In this document: positions 9,601 to 18,500 of the stretch, piece by piece | Numbering within the stretch: the stretch's first letter is position 1 | Layout of the letters: the number at the start of each line of letters is the position of its first letter | Source of the DNA: Prevotella sp. | GTDB lineage: Bacteria; Bacteroidota; Bacteroidia; Bacteroidales; Bacteroidaceae | Reading direction: 5' to 3' | Assembly (NCBI GenBank): GCA_017458195.1 | Contig: JAFTGI010000012.1 | Location: 1-61,340, forward strand | DNA length: 61,340 nt | Notes under the pieces: model-generated | The model's database searches: none | Told to the model about the DNA's origin: nothing | What the model saw: only the letters and a program-made list of their open reading frames with translations | Program-made: the position numbers and the translations under genes

Positions 9601-9653
9601 AGCGACAGCGTGAGTCGCTTGCATAACTGCTTTGTCTGTTTTCGCATATTCAT
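6651..9653 (-). CDS. SusC/RagA-family TonB-dependent outer membrane transporter (PUL 1)
   Basis: About 1000 aa. I start at 9653 (MNMRKQTKQLCKRLTLSLL) because the earlier in-frame ATG would run through the promoter region. After a signal peptide ending SLMAQS comes a carboxypeptidase-D-like domain (VHGVVKDQTGEAVIGATV), the TonB-box area (LNEVVVIGYGTMRKSDLTGAV), the plug domain with IYGSRGANGVVMITTKKG, the SusC family signature, and a beta-barrel ending in FNIGINFNF. It imports the glycan bound by SusD. It is divergent from the SusR-like regulator gene, which presumably controls it. First gene of the operon susC-susD-susE/F-GH66. Confidence 0.95.
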   Translation of the reverse strand: MNMRKQTKQLCKRLTLSLLAVLGSASLMAQSIKVHGVVKDQTGEAVIGATVKQQGTGTGTVTDFDGNFTLEVPTNATLTVSYIGFTPQNVAVNGQNELTITMADDTQTLNEVVVIGYGTMRKSDLTGAVGSLSQKDMEAPVTNIGQALQGKVSGLQVIDAGKPGDNVSIKIRGLGSINNCDPLVVIDGVPTDLGLNSLNMADVERLDVLKDASATAIYGSRGANGVVMITTKKGKEGKSTLAFAANLSVQNVTNVPSFLNASQYAALSNDMMNNAGYNANPLWADPTTVTGGTDWVDELLRTGYVQNYTVSYSGGYDKSHYYVSGGLLNQTGTVRSVDYRRFTFQENADAEVLKWLKVSNNITVSADRKRQGSYDLGSAFRALPIYDVKDQNGEWTGPEGNSNWYGSTRNPIGPTQTDKQRTDGYNFLGNLTAELSLTKWLKFRSTFGLDAKFWYADNFTPAYAWKPIATEEASRWKSDNKSFTYLWDNYFLFDYTFQQKHHLSLMAGTSAQWNDFDYMNAQKNIFAFENVHEMDNGEKMYAIGGNQTDWSLFSYMARVNYDYQNRYLLTATLRRDGSSRFGRDHRWGTFPSVSAAWRISEESFFPKNVVLSDLKLRVGYGVTGSQASVSNYSYLASYDTSVYPLGLDGTEQSALVSSTLSNPSIHWEEVAQANIGFDAVLLSRRLTLSLDAYIKTTRDMLVKASIPITSGFEDTSTTYTNAGRVRNTGLELTAHSVNLQGELGWESDLSYTYNKNKIKDLNSDVPYYINQINNSYVTMLDVDLPINVFYGYVTDGIFQNQQEVSAHAIQPGAEPGDIRFRDLDNNGVINDNDRTVIGNPNPTHLFSLNNTLTYKGFELGVYLQGVAGNKIFNANNIDLTGMAAAYNQSTDVLARWNGEGTSNAMPRAVFGDPNQNNRVSDRFVENGSYLRLKTVSLSYNFPQEWLKSLTIEQARLTLSCENVATITSYSGFDPEVAINGIDLSRYPISRTFNIGINFNF

Positions 9654-9684
9654 TTTGATTTGGTTAATAAATTGATTTCGACGG

Positions 9685-9692
9685 CAAAGGTA
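9685..9692 (-). promoter_or_regulatory. -7 box of the PUL 1 susC promoter
   Basis: The minus strand reads TACCTTTG, an exact TAnnTTTG, 32 bp before the chosen start. No TTTG at the expected -33 distance is visible, which fits a promoter that depends on an activator. Confidence 0.5.
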
Positions 9693-9837
9693 CGGCATTT
9701 TTGCTTTCGTTGTATCGCGCAGTAAGGCCATAGTAAACTTGCTGGAAAAGTTGCTGTTTGTAGTTAGCTAATTATCAGGATATTATAAAAGATATTAAAA
9801 TTGGGTTAGTAAATAAAGATAATACAGGGAAAATCCC

Positions 9838-9845
9838 TATCTTTG
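9838..9845 (+). promoter_or_regulatory. -7 box of the SusR-like regulator gene
   Basis: TATCTTTG matches TAnnTTTG and ends 21 bp before the ATG at 9867. No clear -33 box. Confidence 0.5.
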
Positions 9846-9866
9846 CAGGAAATAACGGATAAGCCA

Positions 9867-11519
9867 ATGAAATATCGACTATTTCTGCTCCTTGCCATAG
9901 TCAGCACAGCGTGGACCAAGGCGACGGCTGGGAGTGCTCCCCTACTCGACCAGCTCGACAGTCTGCTCAGTCAGCGCTCGGTCATCATGGAAGAAAAGCA
10001 GAACAAGATTGACCGGCTGAAGCGAATGAGCATAGCCGACGAAAGCAGCGACATGCGCCTGCAGCTTTACTATGACCTCTATCAGGAGTACTACGTCTTC
10101 AAGTTCGACTCGGCCATGGTCTATGCACGCAAGGGACTGGAACTGGCACGACAGACGGGCAGCAGCTACTACACGACGCTCTACACGCTGAAACAGACGG
10201 AGCTGCTGGCCATCGGCGGACTCTACAGCGAGGCGGCCAAAACGCTGTCGGCTATCGACACGACCCACATCGATGGGCGCCTGCGGTTCGACCTCTATGT
10301 CACCTGCTTCAACCTCTACGCCTACTGGAGCGACTATTGCGACGACCCGCACTTTGCACCCGTCTACCGTCAGCAAGCCAACGGCTATCTGCGGCAGGCC
10401 ATGGACTATGCCGACGCCAGCAGTCCCAGCTATCATTATTTCATGGGAGAATACGCCACCTTCGTCAGCAATGACCAGCAGGAGGCGCGCAGCAACTACG
10501 AGAAGGCGCTGAGCCAACTGCCACGCTACTCACGCCACTACGCCATGGCGTGCTTCGCCCTTGCCGGCAACTACCGCAACGAGGGCGATGAACGTGCCTA
10601 CGAAGACTATCTGACGCGGGCAGCCATGAGCGACGTGGAGAGCTCGACGATGGAGAACATGGCCCTGCAGACGCTGGCGGTGCAGCTGTTCCAGAAGGGT
10701 TCCGAGCATCTGGAGCGGGCGGAGCGCTACATCAACATCTCGATGCAGGACGCACAGTTCTACAACAACCGCCTACGCATCCTCGAGATTGCGAAGTCGC
10801 TGCCCACCATCGTCAACACCTATCAGGCCCACGTAAAACAGCAGAACCGCTCGCTGCGCCGTGCCCTCGGTTTCATCTCGCTGCTCGTCGTGGCCATGCT
10901 GGCCGCCGTGCTGTTCATCTTCCGCCAAAACAAGCTGCTGACGCGCCGCCGCCATGAGCTGTCGGATGCCAACACGCAGCTGTCGGCCCTCAACGGCCGG
11001 CTGAAGGACGCCAACGGACAGCTGTCGACGCTCAACACGCGACTGTCGGACACCAACAGCCGTCGCGAGGGCCTGGCCCGCATCTACATCGAGCTGTGCG
11101 CCAAATATATCGACAAGCTCGGGAAGTATCAGACGCTGGTGAAGCGCAAGATCCGGGCCAACCAGGTGCAGGAGTTGCTGACGACCATCTCGTCGACACG
11201 CATCTCCGAGGAGGACGCTCAGACATTCCTCATCCGCTTCGACAAGGCTTTCCTGGAACTCTATCCCTCATTTATCGACGAGTTCAACGGTCTGCTGCAG
11301 CCTGAGCACCGCATACAACAAAAGCAGCCCGGCGGGATGACCACCGAGCTGCGCACGTTTGCACTCATTCGTCTTGGGGTGAAAAACACTACCGATATTG
11401 CGGGTCTGCTGTTCCTTTCCCCGCAGACCATCTATAACTGCCGCTCAGCCGTCAAGGGCCGCGCCATCGTCAAGGACGACTTTGACCAACAGGTCAGCCG
11501 CCTCTGCGCAGTCATATAA
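9867..11519 (+). CDS. SusR-like transmembrane transcriptional regulator (DUF6377 type)
   Basis: 550 aa from the ATG at 9867 (MKYRLFLLLAIVSTAWTKATAG, a signal peptide). Residues about 25-320 are helical, TPR-like, and should be periplasmic. A single membrane helix follows (GFISLLVVAMLAAVLFIF, about 335-353), then a cytoplasmic coiled coil with repeated heptads (ANTQLSALNGRLKDANGQL...). The C-terminal ~60 residues form a LuxR/SusR-like helix-turn-helix (RLGVKNTTDIAGLLFLSPQT). This architecture matches SusR-type PUL regulators: the periplasmic part senses an oligosaccharide and the cytoplasmic part activates the adjacent susC operon. The gene is divergent from susC, as is usual. In the dextran PUL of Bacteroides thetaiotaomicron a SusR-like gene holds the same place. 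Confidence 0.82.
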   Translation: MKYRLFLLLAIVSTAWTKATAGSAPLLDQLDSLLSQRSVIMEEKQNKIDRLKRMSIADESSDMRLQLYYDLYQEYYVFKFDSAMVYARKGLELARQTGSSYYTTLYTLKQTELLAIGGLYSEAAKTLSAIDTTHIDGRLRFDLYVTCFNLYAYWSDYCDDPHFAPVYRQQANGYLRQAMDYADASSPSYHYFMGEYATFVSNDQQEARSNYEKALSQLPRYSRHYAMACFALAGNYRNEGDERAYEDYLTRAAMSDVESSTMENMALQTLAVQLFQKGSEHLERAERYINISMQDAQFYNNRLRILEIAKSLPTIVNTYQAHVKQQNRSLRRALGFISLLVVAMLAAVLFIFRQNKLLTRRRHELSDANTQLSALNGRLKDANGQLSTLNTRLSDTNSRREGLARIYIELCAKYIDKLGKYQTLVKRKIRANQVQELLTTISSTRISEEDAQTFLIRFDKAFLELYPSFIDEFNGLLQPEHRIQQKQPGGMTTELRTFALIRLGVKNTTDIAGLLFLSPQTIYNCRSAVKGRAIVKDDFDQQVSRLCAVI

Positions 11520-11534
11520 CTACGAATTAGTCTT

Positions 11535-11770
11535 TTAAACCACGGATTAGTCTTTTAAACCACGGATTACGCGGATTAAACGGATTTTATTCACTACTAT
11601 GGAGAATCCGCTAAATCCGCGTAATCCGTGGTAGGAAGTAGTAGGCAATAAATCCGTTTAATCCGCGTAATCCGTGGTAGGAAGTAGTAAGCAATAAATC
11701 CGTTAATCCGCGTAATCCGTGGTAGGAAGTAGTAAGCAATAAATCCGTTAAATCCGCGTAATCCGTGGTA
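11535..11770. repeat. Family A intergenic repeats, several inverted copies
   Basis: Two forward copies (ccacggattacgcggatta and a fragment) face at least four inverted copies (aatccgcgtaatccgtggta), the last three separated by a repeated spacer gtaggaagtagtaagcaat. It fills the gap between the convergent stops of the SusR-like gene and malQ. Confidence 0.88.
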
Positions 11771-11780
11771 GTAACAGAGC

Positions 11781-14174
11781 CTATCGACCGCTCTGGCTGA
11801 CAAGCAGCGAGATTTCGCGGTTGAGGGTGTCGGCCTGCATGAGCTGCTCGATGGTGAGGTGCATGCGGTAGCGCCAGTAGAGACGCGGATTGGCCGGGAT
11901 GTTGATGCGCTCGGCATTGGCATCAGGCAGGCGTAGCTGTTCGTCGATGGAGAGCCAGTCCTGCAGCGAGAGCAGACAGAGCATCGAGGGCGACCAGAGA
12001 TGGCGTGCCACGATCTCCTTGGCCAGCCAGCCGGGCAGCGGATGAGGAGCAGGTCCCTCATGGTGCATCTCTTGATTGAAATAGTCCTGGGCGCGGTCCC
12101 AATCCTCGTCCCACCACTGCCGGAGTGTCGACATGTCGTGGGTCGAGATGGTGGCCACCGAGCGGTAGGGATTGCGGTCGAGGCGGCCGAAGCGCACGCT
12201 CGGGTCCTTCGGCATCGACTGAATCTCGAGCGACAGGATGCGCAGCTCGTTCATCACCCAGGGCACGCAGTCGGGCACCATGCCAAGGTCCTCAGCACAG
12301 CAGAGCATGCGCGTGGCCTGCGTCAGCCGCGGCAACTTCTTCATCGCCTCGTCATACCAGAACTGGTTGTTGCGGCGATAGAAATAGTCATTATAGAGCT
12401 CCCAGAAGCGCTGCTGCTCGTCCCACGACAGCTGATGGAAGGCCTCCATCTTCGTGGCATTGATGCGCGGATGCCAGCGGTCCTTCTGCTTATGGTCCTC
12501 AAGATAGAACTCAGGACGGAAGGGCACATGCCAGCGGCCCTCAATCTCGTCGCGGGTCATGGGAATGGAAGGCTGGAACTGGCCATAGAGGCCGCTCTTC
12601 TCGGGCACGGGAATCTCCCAGATGCGGAAGAAGCCGAGCACGTGGTCGATGCGGTAGGCATCGAAATACTCCTGCATCTTGCGGAAGCGGCGCACCCACC
12701 ACTGGCAGCCGTCCTCGAGCATCACGTCCCAGTTGTAGGTCGGGAAGCCCCAGTTCTGGCCGTCCTCGGAGAAGGCATCAGGCGGAGCACCAGCCTGGCC
12801 GTTCAGGTTGAAGTAGCGCGGCTCGACCTTGGCCTCCACGCCGTCGCGGGAAATGCCGATGGGGATGTCGCCCTTCAGGATGACGCCATGACGGCGGGCA
12901 TGCTCATGGGCACCGTGCATCTGGGTGTCGAGGACATACTGCACGAACATCCAGAACTGAGAAGTATGATTACCTTCGACGTCAAGCTTTTTGTCACGCT
13001 CTACACAGAAGTCGGCGTAGGGCTCAAGCCAACCGCGGTTCTGGTCAACAAACTGCTTATAAGCCTTGGTGCGGGCGATGCGGGCACCCTCCTGCTTGAA
13101 GATAGCCTGCAGGTATGCAATCTTGGCCTCATTGACGCGCTCATAGTCTATCTGGGGCAGGACATTCAGTTCCTGGCGGAGCGACTCAAACCTTGTCCGG
13201 GCATCCACGTCCTTCAGGGCCGGCAGCTGGCGCAGGTCGACAAACTGCGGATGCAGCGCGTAGATGCAGATGGCATTGTAGGGATAGCTGTCCTGCCACG
13301 TATGCGTAAAGGTGGTGTCGTTGATAGGCAGCACCTGCAGGATGCGCTGACCGGTCTTGACGCACCAGTCGACCATCATCTTCAGGTCGCCGAAATCACC
13401 CACGCCGAAGCTGCCCTCACTGCGGAGCGAGAACACGGGAACCACCGTGCCGGCGCCCTTCCACTGAGGCATGCCGAACCAGGCGGGCTGCATCTCGACG
13501 ACGACCACACGACTCTCGGCCGTCGGCTCGGGCATCTGCAAATGGCGGTTGTCACCCTCCTCCCACAGCACGGACGCGGGTTTGGAGTCGTCGATGACCA
13601 CAAACTTAAAGTCCACATCGTGGGGAAGTCGGTCGGCCTCAAGGCTGACGGCCCACTCGTTGGGTTGCTGCTCAGCCATGGGCAGCGCCTTCGCCGTGTC
13701 CCAGCAGCCGAGATAGACTGGTGCGCCGACAATGGCGAGCCGCTGCTGGCTGTGCAACTGAGTTGCACGCACCTTCAGCGTCAGCAGGCGCGACGTCGGC
13801 GTCAGCAGGATCGGCGCCAGCGACCCCTCGTTCAGGCGCCGGCTGGCAACACACTCGGTGAAGGCCGATGAATAGAGATAGGAGTCAGCGGGAATGTCGA
13901 TCCAGCGGTCGTTGACAATGATTGTGCTGACGGGGTTCACTATGAGATGGTGGGGCACGACGGTCCACTCCGTACGCACCACCCGGTCGTCGCGGCACAC
14001 ACTGTAGTAGTAGTCAAGGATCCCGTCGGCAGGCTGCTTCAGGGCGAGTTCAAGCGTCCATCGCTGTCCGTCGACGGTCGTCATGGCATGACGTTCTGGC
14101 TTTTCCCCGGTAATGTTGAGGACTAACAGTTCGCCGTAAACCGTTCGGTAATCAAGGTTAAATAGTAATTTCAT
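11781..14174 (-). CDS. malQ: 4-alpha-glucanotransferase (GH77, MalQ/amylomaltase) with N-terminal starch-binding domains
   Basis: Transfers alpha-1,4-glucan segments between malto-oligosaccharides in the cytoplasm, releasing glucose. The chosen start at 14174 gives MKLLFNLDYRTVYGELLVL with no signal peptide (797 aa); an upstream in-frame ATG at 14258 lies before the promoter box. Two CBM20-like domains occupy about residues 1-260, the two-domain DPE2 arrangement, then the GH77 barrel. The predicted catalytic triad is D510 (AYRIDHVLGFFR), E628 (CCAEDLGMVP) and D680 (STHDMSTLR). A LacI-type operator lies upstream, linking it to the starch genes at 26-38 kb. It is convergent with the SusR-like gene. 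Confidence 0.93.
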   Translation of the reverse strand: MKLLFNLDYRTVYGELLVLNITGEKPERHAMTTVDGQRWTLELALKQPADGILDYYYSVCRDDRVVRTEWTVVPHHLIVNPVSTIIVNDRWIDIPADSYLYSSAFTECVASRRLNEGSLAPILLTPTSRLLTLKVRATQLHSQQRLAIVGAPVYLGCWDTAKALPMAEQQPNEWAVSLEADRLPHDVDFKFVVIDDSKPASVLWEEGDNRHLQMPEPTAESRVVVVEMQPAWFGMPQWKGAGTVVPVFSLRSEGSFGVGDFGDLKMMVDWCVKTGQRILQVLPINDTTFTHTWQDSYPYNAICIYALHPQFVDLRQLPALKDVDARTRFESLRQELNVLPQIDYERVNEAKIAYLQAIFKQEGARIARTKAYKQFVDQNRGWLEPYADFCVERDKKLDVEGNHTSQFWMFVQYVLDTQMHGAHEHARRHGVILKGDIPIGISRDGVEAKVEPRYFNLNGQAGAPPDAFSEDGQNWGFPTYNWDVMLEDGCQWWVRRFRKMQEYFDAYRIDHVLGFFRIWEIPVPEKSGLYGQFQPSIPMTRDEIEGRWHVPFRPEFYLEDHKQKDRWHPRINATKMEAFHQLSWDEQQRFWELYNDYFYRRNNQFWYDEAMKKLPRLTQATRMLCCAEDLGMVPDCVPWVMNELRILSLEIQSMPKDPSVRFGRLDRNPYRSVATISTHDMSTLRQWWDEDWDRAQDYFNQEMHHEGPAPHPLPGWLAKEIVARHLWSPSMLCLLSLQDWLSIDEQLRLPDANAERINIPANPRLYWRYRMHLTIEQLMQADTLNREISLLVSQSGR

Positions 14175-14200
14175 ATTGCGGTGTCTTAACTTTTCTGCTT

Positions 14201-14208
14201 CAAAAGTA
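14201..14208 (-). promoter_or_regulatory. -7 box of malQ
   Basis: Minus strand TACTTTTG, an exact TAnnTTTG, 27 bp before the ATG; a GTTG sits about 20 bp further upstream as a weak -33. Confidence 0.55.
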
Positions 14209-14261
14209 CTACTTTTTCTTACCCTTTGCAACAGAACAAAGAAAGAAAGCGACGACAAAAG

Positions 14262-14279
14262 GATGCAAACGTTTGCATC
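14262..14279. promoter_or_regulatory. LacI-family operator upstream of malQ
   Basis: GATGCAAACGTTTGCATC is a perfect 18-bp palindrome with the central CG typical of LacI/GalR-family operators. It lies about 54 bp upstream of the malQ -7 box. The core GCAAACGTTTGC recurs before susC at 26644, next to the only lacI-type gene in the window. Confidence 0.75.
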
Positions 14280-14291
14280 GATAATAACGAA

Positions 14292-14320
14292 AAAAGCGAG
14301 CCACCGGTGGGCTCGCTTTT
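14292..14320 (-). terminator. Terminator of the cohesin-like gene
   Basis: An 11-bp stem (14292-14302 with 14310-14320, GC-rich core GCGAGCC/GGCTCGC) followed on the minus strand by TTTTT. It lies 25 bp after the stop of the cohesin-like gene. Confidence 0.8.
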
Positions 14321-14344
14321 ATTATAAGGTTTTGTGCGCTTGGA

Positions 14345-15433
14345 TCAGAAGCGGATCTTCTTCACCTCGCCGTTGGCCATCTTGACAACGTTGATGCCCT
14401 TCTGAGGAGCAGCAACACGCTGACCGCCGACGGTGAAGTACTCAGCACCTGCGACAGAAGCCTTGGCGGCGTCGATGCCAGTGGCAACGGCGTTGCTCAC
14501 CGAAATCTTAATCTCGTCGTCGAGAGCATAGCCGCGGGCACCAACCTTCGTGCCAACGAGGAACTTGTCAATCAGGATTTCAGCCGACTCGGGCATGTCA
14601 GCAGCAGCCTTCACGTTGAAGCTGAACACGACGCCCTCCTCAGGCAGCAGCTCGTTGGTCATCGACGACAGGGTGAAGTAGTAGATGCCCTGGTCAGCCT
14701 GACCCTCACCAATCCACATGTTGAAGATGCCAGCCAGATCCTCGGGCAGGTCGAACAGCAGTCCGTCCTCGTTCTCGACAATCTGCAGGCACTCCGGCAG
14801 GTTGACATAGCACTCCATGGAAGCCAGCGAAGCAGTGTTGCTGATGCTGACCTCGACGGTGAACGTCTCGCCCGGGTTAACCTTCTGCTCAGCATTTTCG
14901 GTGTAGAACATCACGTCGCCATCGAGACGGTAAGCCACGGTGACCTTCGACTCGGTGTCCTCCTGATAGATCTCAGGATAGCCGGTAGCCTGCTTGGTGA
15001 TGACCACGTCGGTCAGCTTGATCGTCGAGTCAACGAGCTTCTCGTTGGCCTTCACGGTGAACGTAGCCACGGCTGAGGTGCCCTCGATGTTCTTAACCTT
15101 TGCCTTACTCGTAGAAAGAAGCATCATACGATAGGCACCAAGGTCGGAGCGATAGATGCCCTGAAGCGAATGGTACTTCGTCAGACGCTCAGTAGCCGTG
15201 AAATAGTCACCATCCTCGTTGACCACCATTTCCAGACCCTCGGGGAGCTGGATGTTGAGCACGATGCTAAGGATGTTGGGGTCATCAGCATTGTCGAGGT
15301 TAATACCCACGACAGCCTCTTCGCCAGCAGCGAGCGTGATATCATCGAGATAGACCTTCGTCTCGGCATTAGCTGCGACAGCTCCCATGAAGAGAAGCAG
15401 CAGGGCAGCCAGTTTTGAAGTAATTGTCTTCAT
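14345..15433 (-). CDS. Secreted protein with two cohesin-like domains and a KGIN...KK sorting-like tail
   Basis: 362 aa with a clear signal peptide (MKTITSKLAALLLLFMGAVAANA). Two tandem beta-sandwich domains follow, about 24-165 and 170-310, each with cohesin-like landmarks: an early VGINLDNAD / VEVSISNTA strand, a ..LPEGLEMV / NLPECLQIV block, and hydrophobic strands ending ATFTVKA / FSFNVKA. The last ~45 residues (GIDAAKASVAGAEYFTVGGQRV...KGINVVKMANGEVKKIRF) are a tail that also ends the giant coiled-coil protein next door and the LRR protein at 58 kb. It follows the giant gene by 108 bp on the same strand, so the two are probably cotranscribed. The cohesin assignment rests on fold-like pattern only; dockerin binding is an inference from the neighbour. 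Confidence 0.75.
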   Translation of the reverse strand: MKTITSKLAALLLLFMGAVAANAETKVYLDDITLAAGEEAVVGINLDNADDPNILSIVLNIQLPEGLEMVVNEDGDYFTATERLTKYHSLQGIYRSDLGAYRMMLLSTSKAKVKNIEGTSAVATFTVKANEKLVDSTIKLTDVVITKQATGYPEIYQEDTESKVTVAYRLDGDVMFYTENAEQKVNPGETFTVEVSISNTASLASMECYVNLPECLQIVENEDGLLFDLPEDLAGIFNMWIGEGQADQGIYYFTLSSMTNELLPEEGVVFSFNVKAAADMPESAEILIDKFLVGTKVGARGYALDDEIKISVSNAVATGIDAAKASVAGAEYFTVGGQRVAAPQKGINVVKMANGEVKKIRF

Positions 15434-15482
15434 AGAAAAATCTTTCTGTTTGTTGATTCGTTGGATTTTCTTGTTTTAGGGA

Positions 15483-15510
15483 GTGTGCGCGGCGCGGGGG
15501 CCACGCACAC
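15483..15510 (-). other. Hairpin between the giant gene and the cohesin-like gene
   Basis: GTGTGCG (15483-15489) pairs with CGCACAC (15504-15510) around a GC-rich loop, 31 bp after the giant gene's stop. There is no T-run on the minus strand, so it may be a processing or attenuation element rather than a full terminator. Confidence 0.45.
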
Positions 15511-15541
15511 ATTCCTTTCACATATCGTCAGAAGTGGATAC

Positions 15542-18500
15542 TTACTTCACCACAACCTTCTTGGTCTGACCATCGTTGCCCTTGATGATGTTGATGCCCT
15601 TCTTGACGGCATTCATCACGCGGCCACCCATGTTGTAGACCTTATCCATCAGGCTGTCGCTCTCAACAGCGTTGATGCCAGTTGCCTCGGCAGCGCCGAC
15701 GGTGAACTGAGTGAGCTGAGCGTTGGTCTCAGCGAAGAACACGTTCTGGAACTCAATCTGATCCAGCGAACCGGCACCTTCGATGTCGATGTAGACCACA
15801 GCGCCGTTGTTGCCGGCGAGCTCTGCATTATGGTCGTTGGCGACCACGATGCGGGTCATGCCGTCGAACTCACCAGTGTAGATGGCGTGGTTCTCAGCGC
15901 GCTGGCCAGCGGTCTTGGCGACGATGTTCATGCCCTCGGGCAGGATGACATCCATCTGCATGCCAGTGTAGGCACGACCGTTGGTGAGGTTCAGGGCCAG
16001 ACGGACGGTGCCGTCGGCATTCTGAGCGGCCTCAACGTAGACCTTCTCCTCAACATTCTGAGCGGCGCGGGCCTTGAGCACACCATCCACGTTGCCATAG
16101 AGCACGAGGTTGGCCACAGCCGTAGCGTCGGCAATGTTGATGGTGCCGTCGCCGTTGACATCAGCCTCAACGAAGCCGTCCTCACCGGGTTCGGGCTTTT
16201 CTTTAGCGGTGATGATGTCGAGCACGGTGTAGTAGTCAGCCATCGTAATGCGACCGTCGTGGTTGGCATCACCGGCCTTGTTGGTGTTGACCTTCGTCTT
16301 GAGAGCGTCGATGCGCTCAATCAGCTCGGCCACCTTAGCCTTGATGTCGCTGACGAGCTCGGCAGCGTTGCCGTTCGTCTTAGCGGTGCTGTTGTCCTTA
16401 TTGAGGCTCTCAATCGATTTGCCGATTTCCGTAATCTCATCCTGGATTTCTTTCCAGACCGAACCTGCGTAGTCCTTCTCAGAGAGGCTGGTGCGCACCT
16501 CGTCGAGGGCGTCGGCAGCGGTCTTGATGGAAGCCTCCGACTCAGCAAAAGCAGCGTTGTTGACGAGCTCAGCCACATTGTCCTTAATGGCCTTCACTTC
16601 GTCGCTCAACTGGCTTTCAGCGGTCAGCTTGCCGTCCGTGTGATCCTTCTCAACCTTCGTGCGCTCGGTGCTGATCTTCTTATCGTAGCCGTTGAGCGTA
16701 GCGTCCTTGTTGAAGGTATCGTAGTCAGCGACGGTCTCGCGAGCGTCCTCGACGGCCTTCGACAGTTCGTCGAGCTCAGCAATCAGGCGATCGTAAGCGT
16801 CGTTGTTGGCGTCGAATGCCTTCTGGGCGTCCTTGACTTCGTTGACGAGGTCCTCGACTTCCTTGGCCACCTCAGCAATCTCCTTCTCGATCTTCTCCTT
16901 ATAGAAGTCAGCATTGTCGAGGTCGTTGACGGTCTCGTCAAGATCCTTGACAGCCTCGGTGACTTCGTCGATCTCGTCCTTGAACTGCTCCTTGACCTCG
17001 TCGCTGATGCCCTCGAGTTCAGCCAGCTTGTCGAACAGGTCGGCAACCTTGTTGTTCAGGTCTTCCTGAGCAGCTTCGTCGGCACCCTCTTTGAGCTTGG
17101 AGTTGAGCTCGGCCAGAGCCTTCTCAGCAGCCTTGACGGCCTCGCGGTCCTCGTCGGTGTTAGCGGCCGTAGCCTTGTTGGCCTCGGCACGAGCCTGCTC
17201 GATGAGAGCACGCATCTCGGCAGCCTCCTCAGCCTTGTCGGGATTCGACGAAGCGAAGCGGTTGTACTCTTCCTGCAGCTCCTCGAGTTTGCCCTTGATG
17301 ATGTCGCGCTCCTCGCGGATAGACTCAGTGACCTTGCTGTCGATTTCCGTGACGAGGTCTTCCTTGTCAGCAAGTTCCATGTCGGCAATCTTGTCGCGGA
17401 TAGCCTCGAGGTCAGCGATATCGTCGTCGCCGTCGAGGAATTCCTTCAGATCCTCAATAGCCTCGTCGATCTTCTTGTTGAGCTCGTCCTTGGCGTCGGC
17501 CAGATCCTTGGCGTCCTTCTGAGCCTTCTCGTAGTCCTCAACAATCTTGTTGGCACCAGTGGTGAACTCCTCAAGGTACTTCAGGATCTGGGCACGTGCA
17601 CCGGGCAGCGTCTCCTTCTTGTAGCGCTGGTTCTCCAGGTTCTCAGCCTTCTTGACGGTATTGTCATAGAGGGTGTTGAGCTCATCGAGAGCCTCGCCGG
17701 TAAGCTTAGCCTTAGCCTCCTCGTAGAGGTCCTTGGCAGCCTGTACGCGCGGATCAATATCCTTCTTGGCAGCCTCGTTCTTGTCTTTCTTCAGCATGTT
17801 GTCGATGTCAGCCAGCTCAGTCAGCTTGTCGCCAAGCTGGTTAATCTCGGCAGCGGTAGAACCACCCACGAGATCATCGCACTCGTCGATCAGGGTCTCA
17901 ACGTCGCTGAAGGCACCCTCCTTGGCTTCCTCGCTGTAGTCTTCGATGACCTTCTTAGCATCATCAAGCTTCTTCTCGAAGTCGGCCTTCAGGTCTGCCC
18001 AGTACTTCTCGACGATAGCCTTCACGTCATTGTGCAGGTCGTCGACCTTACCGTTGATCTCGGCGGTCAGCTCGTTGGCCTTAATCTCGAATTCCGACGA
18101 GAGCTTGTTGGGGCTCACGATTTCGGCGAAGGCCTTGCCCTCAGCCAGCTTCAGATCCTCAATCTGCTGACGATAGGTATCCTTATTGTCGGCAACGTTT
18201 CCGAACTCGTCGATCATGTAGAACATGTCGTGGTATTCCAGAACGACCTCCTCAATCTGCTTGAGCAGATCCTCGTTCTTCACCGTGCGATAGGAGTCGA
18301 TTTCCTCGACGGCCTTCTTGTAAGCCTCGTTGAGGGCAGCAAGAGCCGACTGGAAGGCATCGTCCATGGCCTTGTTCTCCTTGGCGATTTCCTCGTCGTA
18401 GCCTTCGGTGATGTTGTTCAGCTTGTTGATGAGCTCATTGATCTTAGCCTGCAGCTCGTCGACCTTGGCGTTCGACTGGCCTTCCTCCTGCGAGAGCATG

